Counted from the first letter of the stretch, positions 1 through 9,600 are shown. The stretch is 36,357 nucleotides of DNA from Anaeromonas sp052088025 (GCF_052088025.1 NZ_JBQCYD010000023.1:1-36357); one strand, 5' to 3'. Translations and numbers: made by a program. Notes: a model not told the origin generated them from the sequence alone.

Positions 1-5
1 AAATA

Positions 6-46
6 AAGATAGATATATTGATAATGGTTATCAATATATCTATCTT
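6..46. promoter_or_regulatory. Perfect inverted repeat with embedded Fur-box-like core
   Basis: Two 19-bp arms (6-24 and 28-46) are perfect reverse complements around the spacer TGG. The core at 19-33, TGATAATGGTTATCA, matches the Gram-positive Fur 7-1-7 consensus (TGATAATnATTATCA) at all fixed positions but one. The site could be an operator for a minus-strand gene left of the window. It could equally be the terminator of the AraC gene that ends at 123, since on the minus strand the stem is followed by a T-rich stretch. Both roles can coexist. Confidence 0.6.
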
Positions 47-122
47 ACTAAAAAAATTATTTATTTACCACGTTCAAAGAGTATTAATTACGTCCAATAA
101 GTATTTTTGATAAATAATAATC

Positions 123-1076
123 TTATAAATACTCTATTGGGCGAACTCCGTATCTTTTGTGAAAAGCTTTAGAAAAGCTGTCACCACTTGCATACCCAAC
201 CATAGAAGCAATTTTATTTATATCGGTGTTTCCCATTGTTAAGAGCTCTCGTGCTAATTCCATTCTTTTATCTAATTTATATGCATATAAGGGTTTACCA
301 AATATTTCTTTGAATCCAGTCTTTAATTTATATTCATTTAAGTAAACTAATTTAGAAATTTGTCTTATAGTAATATGAGTATCCATACTACTATCTAATA
401 TCTCTCGAGCTCTATATATGCTCTCTATTTCTGTTTTTGAAAGACCACTGTCTATTGTTTTATCTATATTTTGCTCCATCATATTATTTAAGCAAATAGA
501 AAATAGCTCAAAAACTTTTGCTTCAAGATACATATCTTTTAAGTAGCAATTATATGGACAATTTTTAATCTGTTCTATTATTAATCTGCTTTCTGTAGGA
601 AGAATAAATTTTTTTATTTTAAGGTCATTTTTAACACTTTTAAAAATATTTTTATCTAAAATTTCTCTTGGCAAATATTTATAAACTTCACTTGGATTTA
701 TTACCATTGTTAGACCAGAATAATTACATTTTGCTTTGTATTCTGAAATTTCTCTGATATCTTTTATTTTATATAGTATCGCTTCACCTGATTTCATTTC
801 TAGATATGTGTCGGTATTTTTTTCTAACCACTCTATCTTTTCTCCAGAAAAAGTAGTTAGAATGTAAACATCTCCCTTTGTTTGGCCAGACATTTGAATG
901 CTTTTTTTACATGTTATATCATTATAGCAAACCTCTAAGTTTTTACTAGATATTAATTTCTTAGAATAACCTTCACCAAGATCTTTTGGAATCTCAAAAA
1001 TTGTATTATCTTCATTTTTATAATTACAATATAAATCTGTAAATCCTTGTTTTAGTCTGCTATCCATATTAGACAA
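123..1076 (-). CDS. AraC-family transcriptional regulator, PchR/YbtA-like
   Basis: A 317-residue protein with a C-terminal AraC/XylS double helix-turn-helix: the first HTH is around ITIRQISKLVYLNEYKLK and the second around INKIASMVGYASGDSFSKAF, ending in the usual RPIEYL. The central segment (CPYNCYLKDMYLEAKVFELF) is typical of PchR-type regulators, which switch on siderophore or haem uptake genes when the ferric siderophore is bound. That role is inferred from the family; no ligand is visible. Two Fur-like boxes nearby (19-33 and 1958-1972) agree with iron control. The start is uncertain. TTG at 1076 and ATG at 1067 have no good SD just ahead; a GGAGGG lies about 45 bases further upstream in an open frame without a standard start codon. 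The target genes are probably left of the window. Confidence 0.85.
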   Translation of the reverse strand: MSNMDSRLKQGFTDLYCNYKNEDNTIFEIPKDLGEGYSKKLISSKNLEVCYNDITCKKSIQMSGQTKGDVYILTTFSGEKIEWLEKNTDTYLEMKSGEAILYKIKDIREISEYKAKCNYSGLTMVINPSEVYKYLPREILDKNIFKSVKNDLKIKKFILPTESRLIIEQIKNCPYNCYLKDMYLEAKVFELFSICLNNMMEQNIDKTIDSGLSKTEIESIYRAREILDSSMDTHITIRQISKLVYLNEYKLKTGFKEIFGKPLYAYKLDKRMELARELLTMGNTDINKIASMVGYASGDSFSKAFHKRYGVRPIEYL

Positions 1077-1208
1077 ACTATCAAATTCTCGCTTTATTTT
1101 TAGGCTCGCTATTTTTATCCCTCCATTACTAAAATAGATTTTTTATATTGATTTGAAATTAGCATATTTATTTTCTTCACTCTATCCAGATTTATATTAT
1201 TAAAATTT

Positions 1209-1919
1209 TTATTCTTTTTTAAACAATGTGCCTACATTTGGATTCTTGTCTCCAAATTTTTCCATAACTTCATCTAATATTTTTCTATGCTCCCATCCCT
1301 CTTCTTCTCTTTTCTTTATATACTTATATACACCGAATACAGTTGATGGTCCGATTTGAGATGAAAAATGACCTATTCCTTGGTTCCAAGCAAATAGGGA
1401 AAAAAGTTCATCTAGTTCTTCAACACTAAGTCCTAGTGAATATGCTTTTATAAGCTCCCTTGTAGCTTGCCTATACCTTCCTGCACCTATAGCATTACTC
1501 ATTGAAAGCATAAGCTTGGTTTTAAGATCTATTGCTGGATCATTTTTATCCCATATTGTTTCCCAAAAATCAACTACTGTTCCTGCTAAATCATCATCAA
1601 TAACTTTAAAGTTTAAAATTGCAGTGGGCTTAAAGGGCATATCTGCTCCCCCTTCATAGCTTATCTCTTTCATTTCTGTTCTATAGGCATAGACTCTATA
1701 TTCATTATCAGAGATTTTATCTGTCATTTGCTCATGAAATCCTAGATCTTTTAAAGCTGAATATAAGGGTTTTGGCTCGAAACTTTGAACCACACAAATC
1801 CCATTATTAATTTCTATTCCTTGTGCTTTTTTCAAAATCATAGGTAAAAAATTACTTGTTAAATTCCTTACGTCAATTACAAGAAACTCTATTTTATTCT
1901 CTTCCCATTTATTTTGCAT
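1209..1919 (-). CDS. DUF2249 domain protein with AhpD/carboxymuconolactone-decarboxylase-like C-terminus
   Basis: 236 residues, start ATG at 1919 with AGGAGG seven bases upstream. Residues about 12-80 look like DUF2249 (DVRNL near the start, then FEPKPLYSALKDLGF). Residues about 125-205 resemble the all-helical AhpD/CMD fold (LKTKLMLSMSNAIGAGRYRQ, then LSVEELDELFSLFAW). The CxxC pair that makes AhpD a peroxidase-type reductant is absent: the position reads GAGRYRQA. Redox activity of that kind is therefore unlikely, and the function is unknown. The promoter carries a Fur-like box, so the gene is probably iron-repressed. It lies upstream of the AraC gene, 132 bp apart, and could be transcribed with it. 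Confidence 0.7.
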   Translation of the reverse strand: MQNKWEENKIEFLVIDVRNLTSNFLPMILKKAQGIEINNGICVVQSFEPKPLYSALKDLGFHEQMTDKISDNEYRVYAYRTEMKEISYEGGADMPFKPTAILNFKVIDDDLAGTVVDFWETIWDKNDPAIDLKTKLMLSMSNAIGAGRYRQATRELIKAYSLGLSVEELDELFSLFAWNQGIGHFSSQIGPSTVFGVYKYIKKREEEGWEHRKILDEVMEKFGDKNPNVGTLFKKE

Positions 1920-1957
1920 ATTATTCCTCCTGTAAATATCATATATTTAGAGCCGAT

Positions 1958-1989
1958 TGATAACGATTATCGTTTATAAGATTATATCA
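1958..1989 (-). promoter_or_regulatory. Fur-box overlapping an extended -10 promoter
   Basis: On the minus strand TGATATAAT at 1989-1981 is an extended -10 (TGnTATAAT). Just downstream, over the predicted transcription start, 1958-1972 reads TGATAACGATTATCG, which matches the Fur 7-1-7 consensus except at positions 7 and 15. A repressor bound here would block initiation of the DUF2249 gene. The box also contains the palindrome AACGAT-T-ATCGTT. Confidence 0.65.
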
Positions 1990-2161
1990 TATTATCATCT
2001 ATAATACATGATTTATATAAGCTTTTTAAATCACTATACTATTATTTATTTCATCTTGACTTGACTATATTAAAAATATACACTTCAATTTTCCTAAATA
2101 TACTTCCTTTACTTTTTCATACTACTCATTTAGAAAAATATCAATAGAAATCAAGGCAATA

Positions 2162-2181
2162 AAAAAATCTACCATTATAGT
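2162..2181. repeat. Left half of a palindrome split by the IS21 element, ending in the ATAGT target duplication
   Basis: Bases 2162-2180 are the exact reverse complement of 4703-4721, 2.5 kb away on the other side of the IS. Bases 2177-2181 (ATAGT) are repeated directly at 4689-4693. Removing the IS and one ATAGT restores a 48-bp perfect palindrome that ends in A6 and T6 and overlaps the stop codon of the JAB gene. It was very probably that gene's terminator. Confidence 0.8.
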
Positions 2182-2282
2182 TGTTTATGATAACCTAAAA
2201 TTACCCTAGTATAATAATTGAAAACTCCCCTAGAGGAATTATAAAATAACCCTATGAGATATTTCATGGGGAGGCTAAGGGG

Positions 2283-3866
2283 ATGATTAATTTAATGAAT
2301 AAACAGGAAATAATCCTTTCACATTTTAGAGAGGGAAAATCTCAATGGGATATCCATAGAGAAACTGGAATTTCAAGAAAAACTATTAGGAAGTACATTA
2401 AGGAATATGAAAAAAAGAAGCGAGAGTTACTAAAATCTGATGAAAAAAATAAGGAATTAATAGAAGACTTAGTATCTCCACCAAAGTATGATATTAGTAA
2501 CAGGGTGAAAAGGAAGCTTACGGATGAAATAATAGAAAGAATCGATTATTTTATGAAAGAAAATGAGATTAAAAAAACCACAGGCAGAAGCAAGCAAATA
2601 AAGAAGAAAATCGATATTTATGAATGCTTGATTGAAGAAGGTTATGATATAAGTTACCCTACCATTTGTAATTTCATCAGAGAAAGATATGACAATAGCA
2701 AAGAAGCATATATTAGGCAGGAATATGACTTAGGTAAAACCAGTGAATTTGACTGGGGAAGCGTAAAGCTAATAATTGGGGGAAAGTCCAGAGCCATACA
2801 AATGGCAGCCTTTGCTACTGCTAAAGGAAACTACAGATATGCCAATCTTTATCAAAATCAAAAAATGGAAAGCTTCTTAGATTCCCATGTTAAATTCATT
2901 AATAAAATTGATGGGATTTATAGAGAAATAGTATATGACAACATGAAAGTTGCCGTGAAGAAGTTTGTAAATAAAGCTGAAAAAGAACCTACTGAAGATT
3001 TATTGAAACTCTCTCTGTACTATGGTTTTCAATATAGGTTTTGTAATGCTAGAAGGGGTAATGAAAAGGGACATGTAGAAAGAAGCGTAGAATATGTAAG
3101 AAGAAAGGTTTTTAGTAAAAGGGATCGTTTTGAAAGCTTAGATGAAGCTAATAAATATCTTCATGACGAGTTAGATAAACTTAATTTAAGAAAAACAAAA
3201 TACAATAACAATAAAAGCCCTAAGGATATTTTAGATGAAGAAAAGCCTTATCTTTTAAAGAATTTACCAGATTATGATGCAGCTAGGACAACGGAATTAA
3301 GAGTAAATAAATACTCTACAGTAAGTATTGATGAAAATAAATATTCAGTACCAGATAATTTGGTTGGTAAGTTTGTATTTGCAAAGGTTTATCCTGAAAA
3401 GATATTTTTATACTACAAAAATAAACAAGTGGCACATCATATAAGGAATTATGGTAATCACACATGGAATATCAAGATAGAGCATTATATAAATACAATA
3501 AAGAAGAAGCCTGGGGCACTTCATTCTAGCACTGCAATGCGACAAATGAACCCCACGCTCCAAACCATTTACAATAATTATTATACAGAAAATCCAAAGG
3601 ATTTTGTAGAGCTTCTTGAAATAATTAGTGAATATGGGCTAAATAAAGTTATAAAATCCATTGATGAATTACAAAAAATAAGCCCTACGGGTGTGAATAC
3701 CATAAAAATAAAGACTCTATGTAACAGAAACGAGAATGTATCATATATCACAAATAACGAAAGGACTACTGAAATCTTAGAGAAATCAAAGACAATATTA
3801 ATCGAATATGGAAATCTAGTACAAGATTCATATGTAGCCTTTCAAGAGGAGGCTAAAATTATATGA
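2283..3866 (+). CDS. istA: IS21-family transposase IstA
   Basis: 527 residues. An N-terminal helix-turn-helix (residues about 10-45, SQWDIHRETGISRKTIRKYI) binds the IS ends. The RNase H-like DDE core follows: Asp in FDWGS (about 157), Asp in YDNMK (about 219) and Glu in KGHVE (about 265), all present. The C-terminal beta-rich region (about 330-400) matches other IstA proteins. Length is normal for the family. Start ATG at 2283 follows GGGGAGG with eight bases spacing; ATG at 2298 is an alternative. The last four bases overlap the istB start (ATGA), implying translational coupling. IstA cuts and joins DNA, with IstB choosing the target. Confidence 0.95.
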   Translation: MINLMNKQEIILSHFREGKSQWDIHRETGISRKTIRKYIKEYEKKKRELLKSDEKNKELIEDLVSPPKYDISNRVKRKLTDEIIERIDYFMKENEIKKTTGRSKQIKKKIDIYECLIEEGYDISYPTICNFIRERYDNSKEAYIRQEYDLGKTSEFDWGSVKLIIGGKSRAIQMAAFATAKGNYRYANLYQNQKMESFLDSHVKFINKIDGIYREIVYDNMKVAVKKFVNKAEKEPTEDLLKLSLYYGFQYRFCNARRGNEKGHVERSVEYVRRKVFSKRDRFESLDEANKYLHDELDKLNLRKTKYNNNKSPKDILDEEKPYLLKNLPDYDAARTTELRVNKYSTVSIDENKYSVPDNLVGKFVFAKVYPEKIFLYYKNKQVAHHIRNYGNHTWNIKIEHYINTIKKKPGALHSSTAMRQMNPTLQTIYNNYYTENPKDFVELLEIISEYGLNKVIKSIDELQKISPTGVNTIKIKTLCNRNENVSYITNNERTTEILEKSKTILIEYGNLVQDSYVAFQEEAKII

Positions 3867-4624
3867 ATAGTAAAGAAATCCATGAAAAAATATCACTGTT
3901 TTCAAAGGAGCTTAAGCTCCCATATACTTCAAAATACTTTAAAGATGAACTCAAAGAAGCCAATACAAAGAACCTAACCTTTGATGAATTTCTCTATGAA
4001 TTACTTGAAAAAGAGTATGATCTCAGAAAAGAAAATGGAATAAAAAATAGAATTAGAAATGCCAAATTTCCTTATAAAAAGTACATAGAAGATTTAGTAA
4101 TTAAAGATCTTCCGGAGGATGCTAAGGATAAACTTAAAGTATTTTCATCCCTAGAATTTATTAAGGATGGACAAAATATAATCCTTGCAGGAAATCCTGG
4201 AACAGGTAAGACCCATATGGCTATAGGTTTAGGGATAAAGGCTTGTACCGAGGGCTATAAGGTTCTTTTTACTACCATTCCCCTACTTGTAAACCATCTA
4301 AAAGAAAGTAGGTCAGAAAAAACTTTACGGTCCTTTGAGAGTAGATTTGAAAAATATGATCTCATTATAGCAGATGAACTTGGGTACATATCTTTTGATA
4401 AAGAAGGCTCTGAACTACTTTTCACATATCTTTCACTAAGGGCTGGCAGAAAATCTACAATAATTACTACAAATCTTTCTTTTGAAAGATGGGATGAAAT
4501 ATTCAAGGATCCTGTTATGACCGCTGCTATGATAGATAGACTGACTCATAAATCATATATAGTAAATATGAATGGCAATTCTTACAGACTAAAAGAAACA
4601 AAGCTCTGGTTAGAAAACCAATAA
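3863..4624 (+). CDS. istB: IS21-family AAA+ ATPase IstB
   Basis: 253 residues, DnaC-like AAA+ helper of IstA. An N-terminal helical domain (about 1-95) is followed by Walker A GNPGTGKT (about 110-117), Walker B LIIADELG (about 168-175) and a sensor region with TTNLSFERW. Full length for the family. IstB oligomers bend target DNA and recruit the IstA-bound ends. The stop at 4622-4624 is followed within 10 bases by the inverted right-end repeats, which is the normal layout. Confidence 0.95.
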   Translation: MNSKEIHEKISLFSKELKLPYTSKYFKDELKEANTKNLTFDEFLYELLEKEYDLRKENGIKNRIRNAKFPYKKYIEDLVIKDLPEDAKDKLKVFSSLEFIKDGQNIILAGNPGTGKTHMAIGLGIKACTEGYKVLFTTIPLLVNHLKESRSEKTLRSFESRFEKYDLIIADELGYISFDKEGSELLFTYLSLRAGRKSTIITTNLSFERWDEIFKDPVMTAAMIDRLTHKSYIVNMNGNSYRLKETKLWLENQ

Positions 4625-4688
4625 TTTTTTTACTCCCCTAGGGGACTTTTCAGTTATATTTTGGGGGATTTTTCAATTGACAAATACA

Positions 4689-4721
4689 ATAGTAGAATTC
4701 TACTATAATGGTAGATTTTTT
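4689..4721 (-). terminator. Remaining half of the JAB-gene terminator palindrome, with right IS21 target duplication
   Basis: 4689-4693 is the ATAGT duplication. 4689-4706 is still an 18-bp perfect palindrome (ATAGTAGAA/TTCTACTAT). 4703-4721 is the inverted copy of 2162-2180, now separated from it by the IS. The JAB stop codon (TAG, 4705-4703) lies inside it. After the insertion the A-rich/T-rich outer stem is gone, so termination is probably weak and transcripts may run antisense into istB. Confidence 0.65.
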
Positions 4722-6478
4722 ATAACTGTATATTGTTTTTTATTTATATTATTGGATTTATCCTTTTTACTATTACTCTTTAATTCTTCTAATAAAGATC
4801 CTTTTTTAACACTCTTTCTTTTTTTACTTTCTTTTTCAAACTTATCTTTTATCTTACCTTTTTTTAAATTAATATCACTAAATTTATTATCTAGAATCAG
4901 TCTTTTATATTCTTTAGAACTGCCTTCTTCTAAATCTTGTGTCCTTAAAAGGTTATCTATTTCATATTTGCTTTTATCTTCATCTCTCTCACCTATCCTA
5001 TTATCATGTTCCATATCATACTCTATCTCATCAAAATAATCGTTTAAAAGATTAATATCACTTTCCATATACTTGTTATACATCTCGGTTAATGTACTAT
5101 CATCCGTTATATCTTTTTCTATAGATATGATAGCTTTAATATAGTTTTCATAGCTATTTTGAATTAGACTATTTAAAACCCCCTTTATTTCTTCAACAGA
5201 TTTATTTTCTTTTTCAAATATATTAGTTGGTAGCTCATTATGGTAGTGTCCATAGTTCCAAAATATTTTTTCTTCATTTTGACCTATTCCATGGGCTTCT
5301 ACAAATTGATTTCCATTAAATAATAGAGCATCTTCTCCTTTTACTGCTAAGACTATTGTTTCATCAGAAAGGGATGTCTTTATGACATCCCCTGGTTTAA
5401 TATCTATATTCATTTTGTTATTTCTATATTTTCCACTTTTTTCTGCTACTTTGTTTTTAATTTTTTCTTGGTAATTATTATTTTGACTCTTAAAGGAATC
5501 TACATCTTTTGAGAATAACAATACATTCTCTTTTCCTATAATAAAATGCTCCATTAATTCTATTCCTAGAGTTTCACTCATACTAGACATTTTACTTGTT
5601 AGATGAATATCTTCATTGCTTGGTATTGGATTTCCACTAGGGTGATTATGATATATTGAATACCCTTTTAAATCTGGTGTTAGCAATAGATTCTTTGCTA
5701 TTATTTTAAAATCTACAATAGATGAATCTACTCCCCCTCTAAACATCTCGCTTACGCCTATTACCTTATCATTACTATCATAGCTAATAATACCAAATAC
5801 CTCTTGGTCATGGTGCTGATATCCTACTTTTAAGTTTTCTTTTATCTTTTCGATATCATTTATTATATTTAAATTCTCTATTTCTTTTCCGGCATAGTAG
5901 CTCGAGAAGTTTGTATAATCTAAGGTGCTGCTAAAGTCTTTATTTTTATAGTTATCCATCTCATCATTTATTAGTTCATATGAAGATGTAAGTCTATAGT
6001 CCCTATCACCAGTATTTGAATACAATTTATTATTTTCTTCATAATAAGTTAATTGATCTACTACCTTCATGCCAATTTCTTCAAATAAGGATTTAGCCCA
6101 ATCTATTCTATAATTTGGTGTTTTTTCATTGAAAGCTAAAAATACTCTTGTCCCACCTGCTAACAATCCTTCTTTTAATGTATCTTTTATATCATTTTTT
6201 CTACTCAATCTTGATCTTCTTAAATCTACTGGCTGATTTTTAGTATTTACAAATACTATCGTTCCTGAATCTATTGTAGGCATTTTAGTTGTTTTAAGAT
6301 ATTTTATCAAAGTCTCTGGCTCTGATATTGCTTTGTTCTTATTTTTAATATCTGCTTTGGAAAATTCTATAAAATCTGTTAAGGGCTGAACCATCTTATC
6401 TTCATTTTTTATTTTATTATATAATTCTTCTTTATCTTTACATCCAAATTGTTCATATAAACTATTCATCTTTTTCAC
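4703..6478 (-). CDS. ICE-encoded JAB (RadC-like) domain protein
   Basis: 591 residues. Residues about 75-160 hold a conserved domain with IVFVNTKNQPVDLRRSR and LLAGGTRVFLAFN, of a type found next to JAB domains in these ICE proteins. Residues about 215-340 form a RadC-like JAB domain with the metal motif YHNHPSG (around 279) followed by the downstream Ser/Asp (PSNEDIHL), so the JAMM residues are complete. The C-terminal quarter is charged, ending in SLLEELKSNSKKDK, a motif shared with the giant helicase. RadC-like JAB proteins on mobile elements are often near anti-restriction genes; the reaction is unproven. Start GTG at 6478 or ATG at 6469; both overlap the preceding small ORF, implying coupling. 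The stop sits in a palindrome broken by IS21. Confidence 0.8.
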   Translation of the reverse strand: MKKMNSLYEQFGCKDKEELYNKIKNEDKMVQPLTDFIEFSKADIKNKNKAISEPETLIKYLKTTKMPTIDSGTIVFVNTKNQPVDLRRSRLSRKNDIKDTLKEGLLAGGTRVFLAFNEKTPNYRIDWAKSLFEEIGMKVVDQLTYYEENNKLYSNTGDRDYRLTSSYELINDEMDNYKNKDFSSTLDYTNFSSYYAGKEIENLNIINDIEKIKENLKVGYQHHDQEVFGIISYDSNDKVIGVSEMFRGGVDSSIVDFKIIAKNLLLTPDLKGYSIYHNHPSGNPIPSNEDIHLTSKMSSMSETLGIELMEHFIIGKENVLLFSKDVDSFKSQNNNYQEKIKNKVAEKSGKYRNNKMNIDIKPGDVIKTSLSDETIVLAVKGEDALLFNGNQFVEAHGIGQNEEKIFWNYGHYHNELPTNIFEKENKSVEEIKGVLNSLIQNSYENYIKAIISIEKDITDDSTLTEMYNKYMESDINLLNDYFDEIEYDMEHDNRIGERDEDKSKYEIDNLLRTQDLEEGSSKEYKRLILDNKFSDINLKKGKIKDKFEKESKKRKSVKKGSLLEELKSNSKKDKSNNINKKQYTVIKNLPL

Positions 6479-6635
6479 CTACTCTCCCTAAATTAACATC
6501 AAATAAAACTAATAGTTCCTTTAACTCCTTAACCTTCTTATCTTCTGGATTTTTCTTAATAAACTCCATCAACGCTTGGTGGTTAGCTACTTGAAAATAA
6601 TCAAGTAACTTATTTGTCTTCATAAACTTATTCAC
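6462..6635 (-). CDS. Small conserved-looking ORF, 57 residues, unknown function
   Basis: GTG start at 6635 with AGGAGG six bases upstream; an in-frame ATG (codon 5) has no SD of its own. The protein begins MNKFMKTNKLLDYFQ, is mostly helical and charged, and ends VGEKDE. Its start lies 11 bases past the stop of the giant helicase gene and its stop overlaps the JAB start, so the three genes are one translation-coupled unit. No domain is recognised. Its position corresponds to small accessory ORFs seen in this part of Tn1549-class elements. Real expression is supported by the SD and tight packing. Confidence 0.65.
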   Translation of the reverse strand: MNKFMKTNKLLDYFQVANHQALMEFIKKNPEDKKVKELKELLVLFDVNLGRVGEKDE

Positions 6636-6645
6636 AGTATCCCTC

Positions 6646-9600
6646 CTATTTTTCTCGTACAGTACTTACATTCATGTTGTAATATTCTTTGTCTTTTCCT
6701 TTCTCTATTAGCTTTTCTTTATGACTTTTTAATTCTCCTAGCAAAGACCTTTTCTTAGGCTCTGTCTTAGCTTTTTCTCTATCATCTAACTCTCCATAGG
6801 TTCTTACCTTAGAATCCCTCTCATCGCTATCATAGCGGTCTATAACACCATCATTATCCTTATCTAGGTCTAATGTATATATAAACTTTTCTAGCTCTTC
6901 TCCTTCAATATAGACAAGGTCTGAAAAATCTAAGAATTTTAATTCGTACTCTATCAAATCATTTAAACTTTGATATTTTTCAGAATTGATTATTTGGCCA
7001 TCAATGTATCTATCTATACTAAGATTCTTTAAATTAACTTCAGATTTTATATCATGAAGTCCATCTTCTGTTTGAGTATATGCAATTTGAATATGCTCAA
7101 GATCTGTAAAATCAAAATCTCCACTTTCTTCTCCATACTCCTTACTAATAAAATCCATTATTAAGTCTTTTGCTTTATCTAACTGAGGACCATCTACATC
7201 TTTTGTTTGAATTTCTGTATTATTATCCATATTTAACAATAAGTCTAATTCTTTCAGCTTTCTTTCTTTGTCCCTTAAGTCTTTTTCATATGAAAAAGGT
7301 TTTTCTAATTCTTTCTTTGAAGATTTTAATTGTTTTTCTATAGAAATTAATTTTTCTTTAGTCTTATAATGCTTTTCAGATAAATTGTCTAAAAGATTAT
7401 CTATTCTGGTAATATTTCCATAGACATCTTTTCCCAATGATACACTATAGCTTAAATTGTTTTTTAAAGATATTTTAAAGTCATTAGAAAAGCTATCGTA
7501 GGATAATTCCATTTTAAATCCTCGATAGCTTCCAATTAATTCTGCTTCTCTACTTTTTAAAGTTTTAGTTGTTTCTAACAATGCCTTTCCTGCTTCTTCT
7601 TTATCCATATAAACATTACCTTTAATTTTCATAGGTGTAAATTTCTTTTTACCATCTATCCCTAAGACAGTACTGCTATTTAGATTTTCTATATCATTTT
7701 TATATCCTTCTATTTTATTCTTTAAATCTTTAATCTTTCTAGGATAGTGTTTTAGAATATTATCTTCTAGCTTATATTTTTCACTTAGATAATTAGCCTT
7801 TAACATCTTTAATTTACTAACTTGGACATCTAAATCCATCTTTTCTTTTATTAATGGATTTCCTGTAGCAAGTGCCTTTATCTCTGCATAAGATAAAGAG
7901 GCTTCATCAACATCTTCTGCACTTCTTACAGGAGATTTTGAAGTCATGATTTGACTTATGAACTTCTGCTTGTTTTCTACTAATTGAAATAAATATGCAT
8001 CAAAAGAGTTTTCTGTTACATAACGATAAATATGAACTTTATCATTTTCATTTCCCTGCCTTACAATCCTTCCCATCCTCTGTTCTAAATCTGATGGTTT
8101 CCAAGGACAATCCAAGTCATGTAATGCTATAAGTTTATCTTGAGCATTGGTACCTGAACCCATTTTCTGAGTTGAACCTATTAAAACTCTTATATCTCCA
8201 TTTCTAACTTTTGCAAATAATTCATCCTTTTGTTTTTCATTTTTAGCATCGTGTATAAATGATATCTCCTCTTTCGGTATACCCTTTTCTACTAGTCTTT
8301 GCTTTATATCATCATATACATTGAAACTCCCATCATTTTTAGGAGTAGACATATCACAAAACACTAATTGTGAAGATTTCTGATCGACTGTACTATCCCA
8401 TATAGAAAATACATTTTCTGCACATATTGCTACTTTACCTTTGTCTTCACTTGGTAACATGTCATTTATAAGTCTTTGATCTAAGGCTAGTTTCCTACCA
8501 TCATTTGTAATTTTAAGCATATTGTCGGTTCTAGGATCTACAGATCCACCTCTCACCAGTTCAGCTCTTTCTGCTAAAGATTCAACCATTTCTTTTTGAT
8601 AATGACTAGGTTTAACTGCTATAGTAGAAAATTCTGCTTCAGGTACAGGTAGTTTTAATACATCAGAAGTTTTTATATCTGCGACTTCTTTAAATGTGTT
8701 CATTAACTCTGGAATATTATAGAACTTAGCAAATCTTGTTTTAGCTCTATAGCCAGTTCCCTCTGGTGCTAATTCAATTGCTGTTACTGTTTCTCCAAAG
8801 GTACTAGCCCAAGCATCAAAATGCTGTAAGCCTTGAGATTTCAAAGTATCGTATTGTAAATATCTTTGCATAGTATATAATTCTCTCATGGAATTACTTA
8901 TAGGAGTTCCTGTAGCAAATACAATACCTTTTCCTCCTGTTATTTCATCCATATATCTACATTTCATAAACATATCACTAGATTTCTGTGCTTCATTTTG
9001 TCCTATGCCTGCTACATTTCTCATCTTTGTGTATAAATATAAGTTTTTATATGAGTGAGCTTCATCTACAAATAATCTATCTACTCCCAACTCTTCAAAG
9101 GTTACTACATCATCTTTTCTAGATTGATCATTTATTTTTTGTAATTTTACCTTTAATGATTTCTTTGTCTTTTCTAATTGTTTTATTGAAAATTTATCTC
9201 CATTATTATTTTTTAATTCAGCTATTCCATCTGTTATTTCATTCATCTGTCTTTCCATATCAAGCTGTTGTCTTTCTATAGACATTGGAATCCTCTCAAA
9301 CTGAGAATGTCCAATAATCACTGCATCATAGTCTCCTGTTGCAATTTTCCCACAGAATTTCTTTCTTTTCTTTGGTGTAAAGTCTTTTTTAGTTGCTACT
9401 AATACATTAGCTGAAGGATAAAGTTCCATAAATGAACTACCCCATTGTTCAGTTAAGTGATTTGGAACTACAAATAATGATTTATTACACAATCCAAGCC
9501 TTTTACTTTCCATAGCAGATGCTACCATCTCGTATGTTTTACCTGCCCCTACACAATGAGCTAACAAAGTGTTTCCACCATATAATGTATGAGTAATAGC

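Larger units (their letters stand above)
2182..4688 (+). mobile_element. Complete IS21-family insertion sequence, 2507 bp
   Basis: Contains intact istA and istB overlapping by four bases. The left end starts TGTTTATG and the right end, read inward, starts TGTATTTG, matching the 5'-TG of IS21 ends. Both ends carry sub-terminal repeats of the type TGAAAAxTCCCCTAG: at 2219-2233 on the left, and inverted at about 4633-4652 and 4660-4679 on the right, as expected for the multiple transposase sites of this family. The flanking 5-bp duplication ATAGT (2177-2181, 4689-4693) fits the 4-8 bp reported for IS21 elements. The element appears functional: both genes are open and all catalytic motifs are visible. 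Confidence 0.9.

Noticed and set aside
4677..5039. Plus-strand open frame opposite the JAB gene 3' end, rich in Leu/Ser/Phe
   Set aside because: Antisense image of lysine- and glutamate-rich coding sequence; no SD, no family resemblance.
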